Shown here in pieces: positions 1 to 7,417 of a DNA stretch of 15,075 bases (position 1 is the stretch's first letter; each line of letters starts with the position of its first letter). Origin of the DNA: an uncultured Erythrobacter sp. (GTDB lineage Bacteria; Pseudomonadota; Alphaproteobacteria; Sphingomonadales; Sphingomonadaceae); assembly GCA_913061345.1 (NCBI GenBank), contig CAJXTZ010000056.1:1-15075 (forward strand), read 5' to 3'. Under the pieces are notes generated by a model. It had not been told where the DNA came from and searched no databases. It saw only the letters and a program-made list of their open reading frames with translations. The translations under genes were made by a program, and so were the position numbers.

Positions 1-49
1 ATCTACACTATCCTCTTCGTCGGCAGCGTCAGATGTGTATAAGAGACAG
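1..49 (+). other. Illumina Nextera adapter (P5 side), not genomic
   Basis: Bases 1-8 are the end of the P5 flow-cell sequence. Bases 9-16 (TATCCTCT) match an 8-base i5 index. Bases 17-49 are the Nextera read-1 transposase adapter ending in the Tn5 mosaic end AGATGTGTATAAGAGACAG. Genomic DNA starts at about base 50. Translating the mosaic end from the GTG at 35 gives the artificial peptide MYKRQ, which would be fused to the first gene if the adapter is not trimmed. The matching adapter at the other end shows that the contig is bounded by untrimmed reads. Confidence 0.98.
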
Positions 50-916
50 ACCGACGCTTGTGCGGCCGGTGCTTCACTTGCGGTTGCCGAGCAATCCGTG
101 TCGCTGCAGCGACAATCGTTGAGCCTCACTGAAAGAGGGGTGAGAGGCGGGGTGTTTGCGCCCATCAATGCGACCCGATCGAGCGCACTGCTCGCGCAGC
201 TCGAATCCGTGACACCCGGTTATGCCGCAGACCAGCGCATCGCGCTCTACCGGCTCGCCGTGTTACTCGGCCGAACTCCGCAGGACTATCCGGCCAGCTT
301 GGTCGATTGCGCGTCGATACCATCGCTCGTCCAGCCGATCCCCGCAGGTGACGGTGCTGCCCTCATCAGGCGAAGGCCTGATATACGGCAGGCGGAGCGC
401 CGCCTTGCTGCCGCGACCGCCCGGATCGGCGTTGAAACCGCTGCCCTTTATCCGACAGTCGGTCTGGGTGCTTCTGCGGGCGTGTCATCCCGCACAGTTG
501 AAGGACTGGTAAGCGATTCAGCGCTGCAATTCAGCATTGGTCCGGTAATTTCCTGGAGCCTCCCCAACCGCAGCGTCGCGCGGACCAGGATAGAACAAGC
601 GGATGCGTCAGCCAGGGTGGCGCTGGCCGAATTCGACGGCACGGTACTGGCGGCGCTACGAGAGACCGAGAGCGCGCTTACGCAATATGCGAATGATCTC
701 GTTGAAAACAGGCGGCGGCGGGCTGCCCGGGACAGGAATCGGGAGGCCGCAGATATGCAGGCCAAACTTGCGCGCGGCGGCGCAGTTTCCAGTCTGGAAG
801 TGCTCGACGTGGAGCGCTCACTTGCGAACGCCGAGGCTGAATTGGCATCCTCGAACGCAAGGCTTGCAGCGGACAGGGTGCGTATCTTTCTCGCCCTTGG
901 GGGTGGCTGGGAGTAA
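50..916 (+). CDS. NodT-family outer-membrane efflux protein, 5'-truncated
   Basis: This is the C-terminal 288 residues of a TolC/NodT-type outer-membrane channel of a tripartite RND efflux pump. Such channels join an inner-membrane pump and a periplasmic adaptor to the outside. The family signature is the segment around 363-440, with LIRRRPDIRQAERRLAAATA followed by ALYPTVGLGASAG. The rest is long alanine-, arginine- and glutamate-rich helix, as expected for the periplasmic coiled barrel, ending in RIFLALGGGWE. Family members are usually about 450-500 residues, so the signal peptide, lipobox and first repeat are missing. The loss is due to the contig end: the reading frame runs straight into adapter at base 49, so no native start is present. 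Pump and adaptor genes would be expected upstream, outside the window. The substrate cannot be inferred. The next gene is convergent. Confidence 0.93.
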   Translation, partial: TDACAAGASLAVAEQSVSLQRQSLSLTERGVRGGVFAPINATRSSALLAQLESVTPGYAADQRIALYRLAVLLGRTPQDYPASLVDCASIPSLVQPIPAGDGAALIRRRPDIRQAERRLAAATARIGVETAALYPTVGLGASAGVSSRTVEGLVSDSALQFSIGPVISWSLPNRSVARTRIEQADASARVALAEFDGTVLAALRETESALTQYANDLVENRRRRAARDRNREAADMQAKLARGGAVSSLEVLDVERSLANAEAELASSNARLAADRVRIFLALGGGWE

Positions 917-1005
917 GGGTCGGAAGCTGGCATCGCGCTCAAGCACGAATTCCATTGTCCCTCACTCTCCTTCTGTTTTCCGTCACACGTTCGTTTTGTG
1001 GAAGG

Positions 1006-1033
1006 GGCCCGGCTCCGTTTCAGAAGCCGGGCC
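1006..1033. terminator. GC-rich hairpin between convergent genes, probable terminator
   Basis: GGCCCGGCT (1006-1014) pairs perfectly with AGCCGGGCC (1025-1033) around a 10-base loop. It lies in the 133-bp gap between the convergent efflux and amidohydrolase genes, 17 bases past the amidohydrolase stop codon. Neither side has a clear T-run, so its role as a bidirectional rho-independent terminator is inferred from stem strength and position. Confidence 0.5.
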
Positions 1034-1049
1034 GCACAGGCGTGCAAGC

Positions 1050-2648
1050 TTAGTTGCTTGTGGGTGGATAGGCGACACCAAGCTGTTCAAGATAGCTCGA
1101 ATAGCGTGATGGATCATAGTAATATGGCTCCATTTGCGGACGCATTCGTTGCATGATTTCCCCATTTAGATCGATTGCAGGCATATCCGCTTCAGTCAGC
1201 ACAGGGGCATATTCGCGACCATCGGCGAATTGCACTTCTTCGCGATAACGGTTCGCATCTGCCAGCAATTCTGGATCCATCAATATGTCGAGCGTGGTCA
1301 GTGCCACGGCCTTTGCCCCGGCTACAGCACCCTTGTGCGCAATTGGGGTGGCCATTGGCATGGCCGCAGTCACATGGTGGCCGATCACATTGGGAACGTT
1401 CGATGGAAATCGGATAGTGATCGTGGGAAGCGCCCACATGATGTCTCCGATATCATCGGAACCGCCACCAGTAGGAGTGAAGTCCTCATCCACTTCCATG
1501 GGCAGGATCTCGGCGCCAAGCGGCTCTATCTCACGGTCATTGGTTTCCTGCACAAGCCGCGCGAAGGCCTGGTCGGCAGATGACCAGGATGGCATTCCGA
1601 TTTGTTCTATATTTGCAAAAGCCGCCTCAGCCAGCGGCCTGTTGCCCCATTGCGGGGCGGCATAGCCCAACGTACGGCGCTCTACCGTGGTTCCTGTTGC
1701 GTCCGCCGCTGCCTGTGCGATCGTGTTGCCGATATCGAAAAGTTCGCTCACCCCGTCAAACGTGTGATCGCGAAAATAATACCAGACTGACGCGGTTCCC
1801 GGTACAATATTTGGCTGGCCACCACCGTCGGTTATGACGTAGTGAGAACGCTGTGTGATAGGCAGATGTTCACGGCGCATATTCCACGCCACATTCATCA
1901 GTTCCACACCATCCAGCGCGCTGCGGCCGAGCCAGGGAGCGCCCGCACCATGTGCAGTCTTGCCGCTGAAGTTATATTCGACCGAGACCATGCCATTCCC
2001 GCGTCCTTCGCCGTATGTAGTTGAGAAATCGGTGCTGACATGCGTGAAAAGGCAGGCATCGAAACCATCGAACATTCCGGCCCGCACATAATATGCCTTG
2101 GTAGCCAGCAATTCCTCCGCAATGCCCGGCCAGATCATCAGCGTGCCATCGATGTCATGTTCCTGCATGATGTCCTTCACTGCCAGGGCGGCAGCAACCA
2201 TTACGGCCATTCCCGAATTATGGCCCTCTCCATGACCAGGGGCACCTTCGACCAGTGGAGCGATCTCTCCGGTGCCCGGCTGCTGGCTGAGACCAAGCAG
2301 CGCATCGACATCGCTGCCAAGGGCAACCTTGGGCCCGCCTGTTCCGTGGGTCCATGTGGCAGTCCAGGCACTGGGTATCCCGGCCGATCCAAGTTCAATC
2401 GTGAAGCCAGCCTCTTCAAGAATTCCGGTTACATATTCCTGGGTCTTGAATTCCTGAAATCCGGGCTCGGCAAAGCTGAACATGGAATCCACCATTTCCT
2501 GCACGAGCTCTGCGTGAGTATCGACAGTGGCCATTGCTTCGGTCTTGAGCGCTTCGGGGGCCTCCGCCGCCGCGGGATTTGAAGCGAGCAGCGAAAGAGC
2601 TGCGACACTTGATAGGACAGCCGTCTTGATTGTCTTTGTCGTTTTCAT
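1050..2648 (-). CDS. Exported M20-family amidohydrolase (AbgB-like)
   Basis: A 532-residue metal-dependent amidohydrolase of peptidase family M20 (M20D/AbgB-like), whose relatives cleave amide bonds in aminobenzoyl-glutamate, acyl-amino acids or small peptides. Residues 1-28 form a Sec signal peptide ending NPAAA, with no lipobox cysteine, so the enzyme is probably periplasmic. Metal-site motifs in order are the aspartates of GSDVDAL (111-117), GHGEGHN (138-144), PGIAEE (174-179), H203, and a C-terminal GHH (423-425). The lid/dimerisation segment TAHGAGAPWLGRSALDG starts at 231. The position that is usually Cys in GHGCGHN is Glu141 here. The ATG start has GAGG 9 bases upstream. The gene begins 43 bases after the TonB receptor stop and is probably cotranscribed with it, which suggests hydrolysis of an imported conjugate. 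The substrate is unknown. Confidence 0.9.
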   Translation of the reverse strand: MKTTKTIKTAVLSSVAALSLLASNPAAAEAPEALKTEAMATVDTHAELVQEMVDSMFSFAEPGFQEFKTQEYVTGILEEAGFTIELGSAGIPSAWTATWTHGTGGPKVALGSDVDALLGLSQQPGTGEIAPLVEGAPGHGEGHNSGMAVMVAAALAVKDIMQEHDIDGTLMIWPGIAEELLATKAYYVRAGMFDGFDACLFTHVSTDFSTTYGEGRGNGMVSVEYNFSGKTAHGAGAPWLGRSALDGVELMNVAWNMRREHLPITQRSHYVITDGGGQPNIVPGTASVWYYFRDHTFDGVSELFDIGNTIAQAAADATGTTVERRTLGYAAPQWGNRPLAEAAFANIEQIGMPSWSSADQAFARLVQETNDREIEPLGAEILPMEVDEDFTPTGGGSDDIGDIMWALPTITIRFPSNVPNVIGHHVTAAMPMATPIAHKGAVAGAKAVALTTLDILMDPELLADANRYREEVQFADGREYAPVLTEADMPAIDLNGEIMQRMRPQMEPYYYDPSRYSSYLEQLGVAYPPTSN

Positions 2649-2691
2649 ATCTTCATACCTCGAGTTTTTGGTCTGGAGTTATATTTACGAT

Positions 2692-5640
2692 TCAATATCT
2701 TATTCTCAGGCCAAGCCGAAAGGTACGGCCAAGCGTATCGTAAAGTGCGCGGTTGGTCTGTGGATATGCTGGGGTATTGTTGCCGTTTGGACCATTCCCG
2801 ACGAGCACGGGATCGCGATCGAGAACATTCTTCACCCCGAGCATTGCAGTTGCATCGACCGGTCCGAGTGTGAAATCATAGTTGAAATTGGCATCGAGGT
2901 AGAGGGTGCCGTCTATGCTGTTGGTGTTAATGGTGCGGGCAACCCCCAGTGGATCGCTTGCAGGACAGGTCGCGGCGCATTCAATATAATCATTGTCATA
3001 CTTGCCGTCGCTGAATCCACGCCCGACAAAGCTGGCGGTAAAGCCACTATCGAAACCGTAAATTGCCGAAACGCGATAGGTGAAGGATGGAATGCCCCCA
3101 AAGGCGTTTACGCCGGCCACATCGTTGGGGGCATCAATGCCGTTGTCGCTGACGTTTTCAATGTAATAGGTCGCCAGCCCCCGCAGATTGAGCGTGCCCG
3201 GCCCCACAGGAGCGGTATAGCCGATTTCAAAATCTACGCCCCGGGCCGTTTGGCTAGCGAAGTTGAAAGGAGCCAGATCGACGAATTCAATGTCCGTGGT
3301 GGAGCCATTGGCGTAGCGAATATTGTCGCAGAAAAACTGTTGTGACTGTTCATAGCACAGATTGACCGTGGTCTGGGCCGAAACAAAGCCAATGGCATCC
3401 TCTATGGAGATGTCGAAATAATCCACCGCCATCGTTAGGCCCGGTATAAAAGCCGGTGAGTAGACCACACCAATGCCATAGGTTTCGGCCTCTTCCGGTG
3501 AAAGATCGGTGCTTCCGGTCAGATTTTGAACGAACTGGTCGGAGCGCCCGCCGCCCGCACCCGGAACAATCACCGAATTGGTTCTGGCAGTCCCTGCATC
3601 GAACAATTCGTTGAGATTGGGCGCGCGGATATCGCGGGAAATTGTCCCGCGAAAGCGCAGGTCGGCGGTGGGTTCCCAAATCAGCCCCAGCTTCCAAGTG
3701 GTCACAGATCCCGAAAGAGAGTAGTCAGTGAAGCGCACTGCACCGTTGAATTCCAGGCCCAGCCCCAATGGCACAAGTGTTTCGGCATAAGCCTCCTTCA
3801 CATTCACCGATCCGGCGGTCACCCGATAATTGCCGTAGAGGAACCTCTCGAAATTGATGGGGTCAACGTAACCATCCACCGAATCCTCGCGATATTCAGC
3901 GCCAATGGCTACCGAAACCGGGCCTTCCCATGTTTCGAACAGGTTTGATGTTGCCAGGTTGGCTGCCCATACATCCTGACGAATATATTGTTCTCGCGAA
4001 GGATAGACTTCGAACAGGAAATCGAGCGCTTTCTGCGTCACTCCGCCGACGCCGATCCGGTTCAACGGAACGCATCCAGCCAGATCGTTCGCAGGATCGG
4101 CATCGGTATTGACGCGGCATTCGATCGCGCCCGACCCGGTAAAGACGGCATCCTGCATGGCTGCGATGCGCGAATTCATCCAGGTATTGACGAGCTGTTC
4201 ATCGGTATCCGTGGCGCCGTGTTGGAAATAGGCATCCCAATCCAGATCGACGCTTCCAATTCCGAAGTAGCCGTTGGCACCGATCACATAGCGCTGAACG
4301 CTGCGAACATTGTTCCCACCTGCTGCGGGGATACCGGCATTGGATGTTCCCACGGTGACCGAGGTAAGGTCGTCTATTCCGGATACAGTAGGATCGTTTG
4401 TCGCGTTGAAATCATTCACCATGCTGACAAAAGACGGGGGCAGAAAAGCGTTATCGAGGGCGAAGCTGGTCGAGGAGGTGGGCGTCTGCTGATAGTAGCT
4501 CAGCCCCTCAAATCGATTATATGATGCCTGCACGAAGACTTCGAATGCCGGAGAGATTTCGAAGCTCGCCCGGCCGAAGATACTGATGCGTTCCTCATCA
4601 TTGGCAAGCGAGTTGGAGCCGACATGACCCTGACGGGTATATAAATAGTCCCCGCCTTCCATCCAAGGGCCGCTGACCGATCCGAAATTTAGCTGGCCAA
4701 TCGAGGCAAGCCCCGTGTCGGGATCCATGGTGCCGAAATAGGTGCCGCGAAACGGGCCGCTGCCAATCAGGCCACCGGGCGAAAGGTAGCTTTCACCCAC
4801 ACCGGATGTTACCAGACGCGACGGTTCGCCATTCACTCGATCATAGGCGGGATTGTTGATCTGGAAAAAACCACTTTTGTTCCAGTCCCGATCAATGGAA
4901 TCCTTACCGTCTTGGGTAAAGTATTCACCACTCACCACGATGTGGCCGCGTCCATCGGCAAAGTCGGAGCCACCAGTCAGCTGGATCTTGTGATTAGGGA
5001 CGTCGCTATAGGTGGTGACGCCATATTCGTAATTCGCCTCGATCCCCTCGAAGTCCTTCTTGAGAATGAAGTTGACGACACCCGCCACTGCGTCAGATCC
5101 GTAAACGGACGACGCGCCGCCCGTAACCACCTCCACCCGTTCGATCAGCGCTTGCGGAAAGGTATTGATGTCGACCAGGCCGGTAGAGGTTGAGCCGACT
5201 GATCGTTGGCCGTCCAGCAGGACAAGAGTGCGGTTTTGACCAAGTGAGCGGAGATTGAGGGCACTGATGCCCGATTGTCCGTTGGACAGGCTGCCAGAAT
5301 TGGAAACCGGCGTTTGACTGCCGCTGACTGACGGCAGGGTATTCACGAAATCGGCCACATTGGCCGGTGCTTCGAGATTTATCTCCTCGCTGCTTATCAC
5401 GCTGACAGGTGTGGGGGCATTCCCGCCATCGCGCACGATGCGAGAGCCGGTAACGACGATTGCTACGTCATCTTCAGAATTCTGAACCGGGGTCTGGTCA
5501 GCGACTTCTGTTCTATCTTCCAGATCAGTCTCGTCGGCCCACGCCGTGGTTGGGGCAAGCTGCATGGCGAACATGATCCCGCATGTCCCTGCCAGCAGCC
5601 TAAGCCGATACGCCCGATTTCGCTGTACTTTGTACTTCAT
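2692..5640 (-). CDS. TonB-dependent outer-membrane receptor
   Basis: A 982-residue TonB-dependent receptor that uses TonB-ExbBD energy for substrate import across the outer membrane. The chosen ATG gives a classic signal peptide: basic MKYKVQRNRAYRLR, a hydrophobic core, and cleavage after TTAWA at about residue 35. A TonB-box-like AIVVTGSRI lies at about 60-68. The plug follows, including NRTLVLLDGQR and IERVEVVTGGASSVYGSDAVAGVVNF. A long beta-barrel comes next, with IRAPNLNELF typical of the family, and it ends in the aromatic outer-membrane signal TFRLGLRIRY. The reading frame stays open 67 codons further upstream, but that part has no signal-peptide character. It is transcribed with the amidohydrolase downstream and lies behind a Lrp-type regulator, so an amino-acid- or peptide-linked ligand is possible. 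In sphingomonads such receptors also take up aromatic compounds or glycans. The ligand cannot be read from sequence. Confidence 0.95.
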   Translation of the reverse strand: MKYKVQRNRAYRLRLLAGTCGIMFAMQLAPTTAWADETDLEDRTEVADQTPVQNSEDDVAIVVTGSRIVRDGGNAPTPVSVISSEEINLEAPANVADFVNTLPSVSGSQTPVSNSGSLSNGQSGISALNLRSLGQNRTLVLLDGQRSVGSTSTGLVDINTFPQALIERVEVVTGGASSVYGSDAVAGVVNFILKKDFEGIEANYEYGVTTYSDVPNHKIQLTGGSDFADGRGHIVVSGEYFTQDGKDSIDRDWNKSGFFQINNPAYDRVNGEPSRLVTSGVGESYLSPGGLIGSGPFRGTYFGTMDPDTGLASIGQLNFGSVSGPWMEGGDYLYTRQGHVGSNSLANDEERISIFGRASFEISPAFEVFVQASYNRFEGLSYYQQTPTSSTSFALDNAFLPPSFVSMVNDFNATNDPTVSGIDDLTSVTVGTSNAGIPAAGGNNVRSVQRYVIGANGYFGIGSVDLDWDAYFQHGATDTDEQLVNTWMNSRIAAMQDAVFTGSGAIECRVNTDADPANDLAGCVPLNRIGVGGVTQKALDFLFEVYPSREQYIRQDVWAANLATSNLFETWEGPVSVAIGAEYREDSVDGYVDPINFERFLYGNYRVTAGSVNVKEAYAETLVPLGLGLEFNGAVRFTDYSLSGSVTTWKLGLIWEPTADLRFRGTISRDIRAPNLNELFDAGTARTNSVIVPGAGGGRSDQFVQNLTGSTDLSPEEAETYGIGVVYSPAFIPGLTMAVDYFDISIEDAIGFVSAQTTVNLCYEQSQQFFCDNIRYANGSTTDIEFVDLAPFNFASQTARGVDFEIGYTAPVGPGTLNLRGLATYYIENVSDNGIDAPNDVAGVNAFGGIPSFTYRVSAIYGFDSGFTASFVGRGFSDGKYDNDYIECAATCPASDPLGVARTINTNSIDGTLYLDANFNYDFTLGPVDATAMLGVKNVLDRDPVLVGNGPNGNNTPAYPQTNRALYDTLGRTFRLGLRIRY

Positions 5641-5648
5641 GGACCAAT

Positions 5649-5653
5649 CCCTC
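5649..5653 (-). promoter_or_regulatory. Ribosome binding site deciding the receptor start
   Basis: GAGGG on the minus strand lies 8 bases before the ATG at 5638-5640. It sets the receptor start directly before the signal peptide and argues against the in-frame ATG at 5653-5655 and the more distant upstream starts. Confidence 0.7.
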
Positions 5654-5718
5654 ATATTAGGTGTATTGATCCTCTCCCCGTCCTTTGATGACGCCTCGCC
5701 TGCATGTCCCGAAAAGCT

Positions 5719-5751
5719 CGTAATCCTAATTTGTAATTTTATTACGCAAAT
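5719..5751. promoter_or_regulatory. AT-rich nested dyad upstream of the TonB receptor
   Basis: CGTAAT (5719-5724) is inverted as ATTACG (5741-5746), and ATTTG (5729-5733) is inverted as CAAAT (5747-5751). The two interlocked dyads sit in the most AT-rich part of the 258-bp gap between the Lrp-type gene and the receptor, about 80-110 bases before the receptor start. Lrp/AsnC proteins bind AT-rich dyads, so this could be an operator for the adjacent regulator. That is inference from position and composition only. Confidence 0.35.
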
Positions 5752-5898
5752 GGCGGTGCTGACGAAACTATAGCCGAGAAGCTGCGAGTGTATGCGCAAA
5801 ACTTGGTGGATATTTGCATTGTCCACGCAGGAATCGTTCAAGAAGGTGGCGATACTTGGCAGAATCCGGCGCCGATCGTTAGGGCGAGTTACGATTCG

Positions 5899-6396
5899 CT
5901 AGAGCAATACGTTATCTTCCAGCACTGCTGGCGCCACGGGGTGATGAGCGACTTCGCGCAAGAGAAAATTGCTTCGAATCTTGGTGACGTAAGGCAGCTT
6001 GGACAGCTCACGGCGATATACCGAGTTATAATCATCCAGAGAACGAACGTTGATCAGCATCATGAAATCGTTTTCGCCAGACATGAAGCTGCAATAGGAC
6101 ATGAAGGGGCACCGCAGCACGGCCTCTTCAAACTCCATCAGCTTGTTCTCTGATTGCGAACTCAATTCGATCAGCACCAAGACTGTGATCGTGAATCCCA
6201 GTTTTTTCTGATCCACAAATGCGCTGTAGCTCGATATGAAGCCCTGCTCTTCCAATTGCCTACGCCGCCTCGCCGCAGCAGTGCCTGACAAATTGACGGT
6301 TTCGCCTAGCTGCACATCGGATGCCCGGCCATTAGCGCTGAGCGCGCGCATCACCTTGAGATCTGTGCGATCGATATCAGCAGAATTGATTTTCAA
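5899..6396 (-). CDS. Lrp/AsnC-family transcriptional regulator
   Basis: A 165-residue one-component regulator of the Lrp/AsnC family, which typically senses amino acids or small related metabolites as dimers or octamers. Residues 7-55 form the N-terminal winged helix-turn-helix (DIDRTDLKVMRALSANGR, then the recognition region NLSGTAAARRRRQLEEQGFI). Residues 65-150 form the ligand-binding RAM/AsnC domain, with MSGENDFMMLINVRSLDDY in place of the common G-x-xD-x-xL motif. The start codon is TTG, with GGAG 7 bases upstream; no in-frame ATG was found nearby upstream. It lies 258 bases upstream of the TonB receptor on the same strand and probably controls the receptor/amidohydrolase pair. Control of the aromatic genes on the other side is also possible. 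Confidence 0.93.
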   Translation of the reverse strand: MKINSADIDRTDLKVMRALSANGRASDVQLGETVNLSGTAAARRRRQLEEQGFISSYSAFVDQKKLGFTITVLVLIELSSQSENKLMEFEEAVLRCPFMSYCSFMSGENDFMMLINVRSLDDYNSVYRRELSKLPYVTKIRSNFLLREVAHHPVAPAVLEDNVLL

Positions 6397-6403
6397 TGAT
6401 ATT

Positions 6404-6407
6404 CTCC
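6404..6407 (-). promoter_or_regulatory. Ribosome binding site supporting a TTG start
   Basis: GGAG on the minus strand is 7 bases from the TTG at 6394-6396. It supports this non-ATG start for the Lrp-type gene. The ATG at 6408-6410 region reads in another frame. Confidence 0.55.
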
Positions 6408-6867
6408 ATTCTCCAACGTATTCACGTCGAGTATCATCAAAAATATCACATTTATCGAGGATAAACTGAGGACCAGAGGCCGTTTGCGAAGGTTGCCGAT
6501 ATTTGCTGACGCAGAAAACGTTGAATCACCTAAGGTGGAGCCGCCATCCTGAGTTCAAGCGAGGGTGGGATGCTGCGGCAGAACGCCGCCTATCACCGGG
6601 GCTTCCTTGAAACTATCGCGGTCAATAGTCCTAGTCGGCGAGCCGTGCCTTGAGCGTCGGTAGCGGCCGTCTCATCAAGCTTCCTTCTGCCAGGCTTCAA
6701 CGCTGGTTGTGGCCCATCAGCATCCTAAGAGTTAGCAACGGACTGACCGGACCTCACTCTGCATGCGGGCGAATTCCAACGCACTAGCCGAGCGGGCGCG
6801 AGATGACATCAACAGCATTTTTGCCGATGGATGACCGTGCGGTAGAGATATGATGCCGACATGCGTA

Positions 6868-6895
6868 CGGGAGCGAGTGTTCCAACACGCTCCCG
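6868..6895. terminator. Bulged hairpin after the dioxygenase operon, possible terminator
   Basis: CGGGAGC, a two-base GA bulge, and GTGTT (6868-6881) pair with AACACGCTCCCG (6884-6895) across a two-base loop. The closing pairs next to the loop would open in a real structure. It begins 30 bases past the beta-subunit stop on the minus strand, where an operon terminator is expected, but no T-run follows on either strand. Confidence 0.4.
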
Positions 6896-6925
6896 CAGCA
6901 AATGACACCAGCTATCTCAGGCTGA

Positions 6926-7417
6926 TCAGAGTGGGTAAATAAGATACCTTGGCAGGACCGATGTATCCAGTTCAGCACGTCGAGACAGCAATTTCGCGCC
7001 ACCGTTTCCATCCAGACGAACAGTGTCGATATATTCACCTGCCGCCAGAACCTTCGTCACGCCGGTGTCCTCCGGCGTCATGAAGACTGAAAAATTGGAC
7101 GAGACATCAACATTGTCTTCGTCAATCTTTTCATAGCGGATCCGTTGCACGAAGTGCCTGGTCCGATAATCCTGAAAAGTGCCAGCCCAAATCTCGTTAA
7201 CGTAGGTTACGCGGTCTTCCAGTCGTGCGCGGCGATCGTCAAACATGAAGCCGAGTTCAAAACCCTGCTCGGTGTTTTCCGCTGAACGGCAGTAATACGA
7301 TGCCGTTTCATCTTCCGCATAATTGGATAACCAGCGTTCCATTTTCTTGCTGTCGAGTGCTTCTGCATCGGCAAGCAACAGGTTATCGAGAATCCTCTCC
7401 AACTCGATGTCGGTCAC
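6926..7417 (-). CDS. Aromatic ring-hydroxylating dioxygenase, beta (small) subunit
   Basis: A 163-residue member of the ring-hydroxylating beta family (SnoaL/NTF2-like cone fold), which supports the alpha subunit structurally in an alpha3beta3 enzyme and has no redox centre. Recognisable parts are MERWLSNYAEDE near the N-terminus, MFDDRRARLEDRVTYV in the middle, the conserved RTRHFVQRI, and a C-terminal pattern AAGEYIDTVRLDG ... SRRAELDTSVLPRYLIYPL. That layout resembles TphA3 and other beta subunits acting on aromatic carboxylates. Length is normal for the family. The start is GTG, overlapping the alpha-subunit stop as GTGA, so the two are translationally coupled. It is the last gene of the aldolase-alpha-beta operon. 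Substrate specificity is set mainly by the alpha subunit. Confidence 0.92.
   Translation of the reverse strand: MTDIELERILDNLLLADAEALDSKKMERWLSNYAEDETASYYCRSAENTEQGFELGFMFDDRRARLEDRVTYVNEIWAGTFQDYRTRHFVQRIRYEKIDEDNVDVSSNFSVFMTPEDTGVTKVLAAGEYIDTVRLDGNGGAKLLSRRAELDTSVLPRYLIYPL

Larger units (their letters stand above)
6397..6925. other. 529-bp stretch with no recognisable gene
   Basis: The stretch lies between the Lrp-type gene and the dioxygenase beta subunit. Next to the Lrp start (6397-6470) it is AT-rich and carries repeated TATCA/TGATA words, so it probably holds that gene's promoter. From about 6480 to 6780 it is GC-richer, with many stops in the frames I read and a small hairpin (GCGGC, loop AGAAC, GCCGC, at 6575-6589). 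It could be decayed mobile-element or gene DNA, but I recognised no protein or inverted-repeat pair. At 6868-6895 there is a hairpin described separately. Confidence 0.6.

Noticed and set aside
448..1047. 199-codon minus-strand frame opposite the efflux gene
   Set aside because: It is the antisense shadow of a clear NodT-type gene; it is rich in Ser, Arg and Ala, as GC-rich antisense frames usually are.
2527..3345. 272-codon plus-strand frame across the receptor 3' end and the amidohydrolase start
   Set aside because: It is antisense to two well-supported genes and across their junction, with no domain recognised.
5641..5841. 67-codon upstream extension of the TonB receptor
   Set aside because: It has no signal-peptide features, whereas the ATG at 5640 has a GAGGG ribosome site and begins a textbook signal peptide.
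6530..6760. Possible insertion-sequence relic
   Set aside because: The texture suggested IS-end DNA, but I found no paired terminal repeats, target duplication or transposase motif, so it is reported only as unexplained sequence.
6784..7038. 84-codon minus-strand frame running into the beta subunit
   Set aside because: It overlaps the end of the well-supported beta-subunit gene in another frame and shows no recognisable domain.
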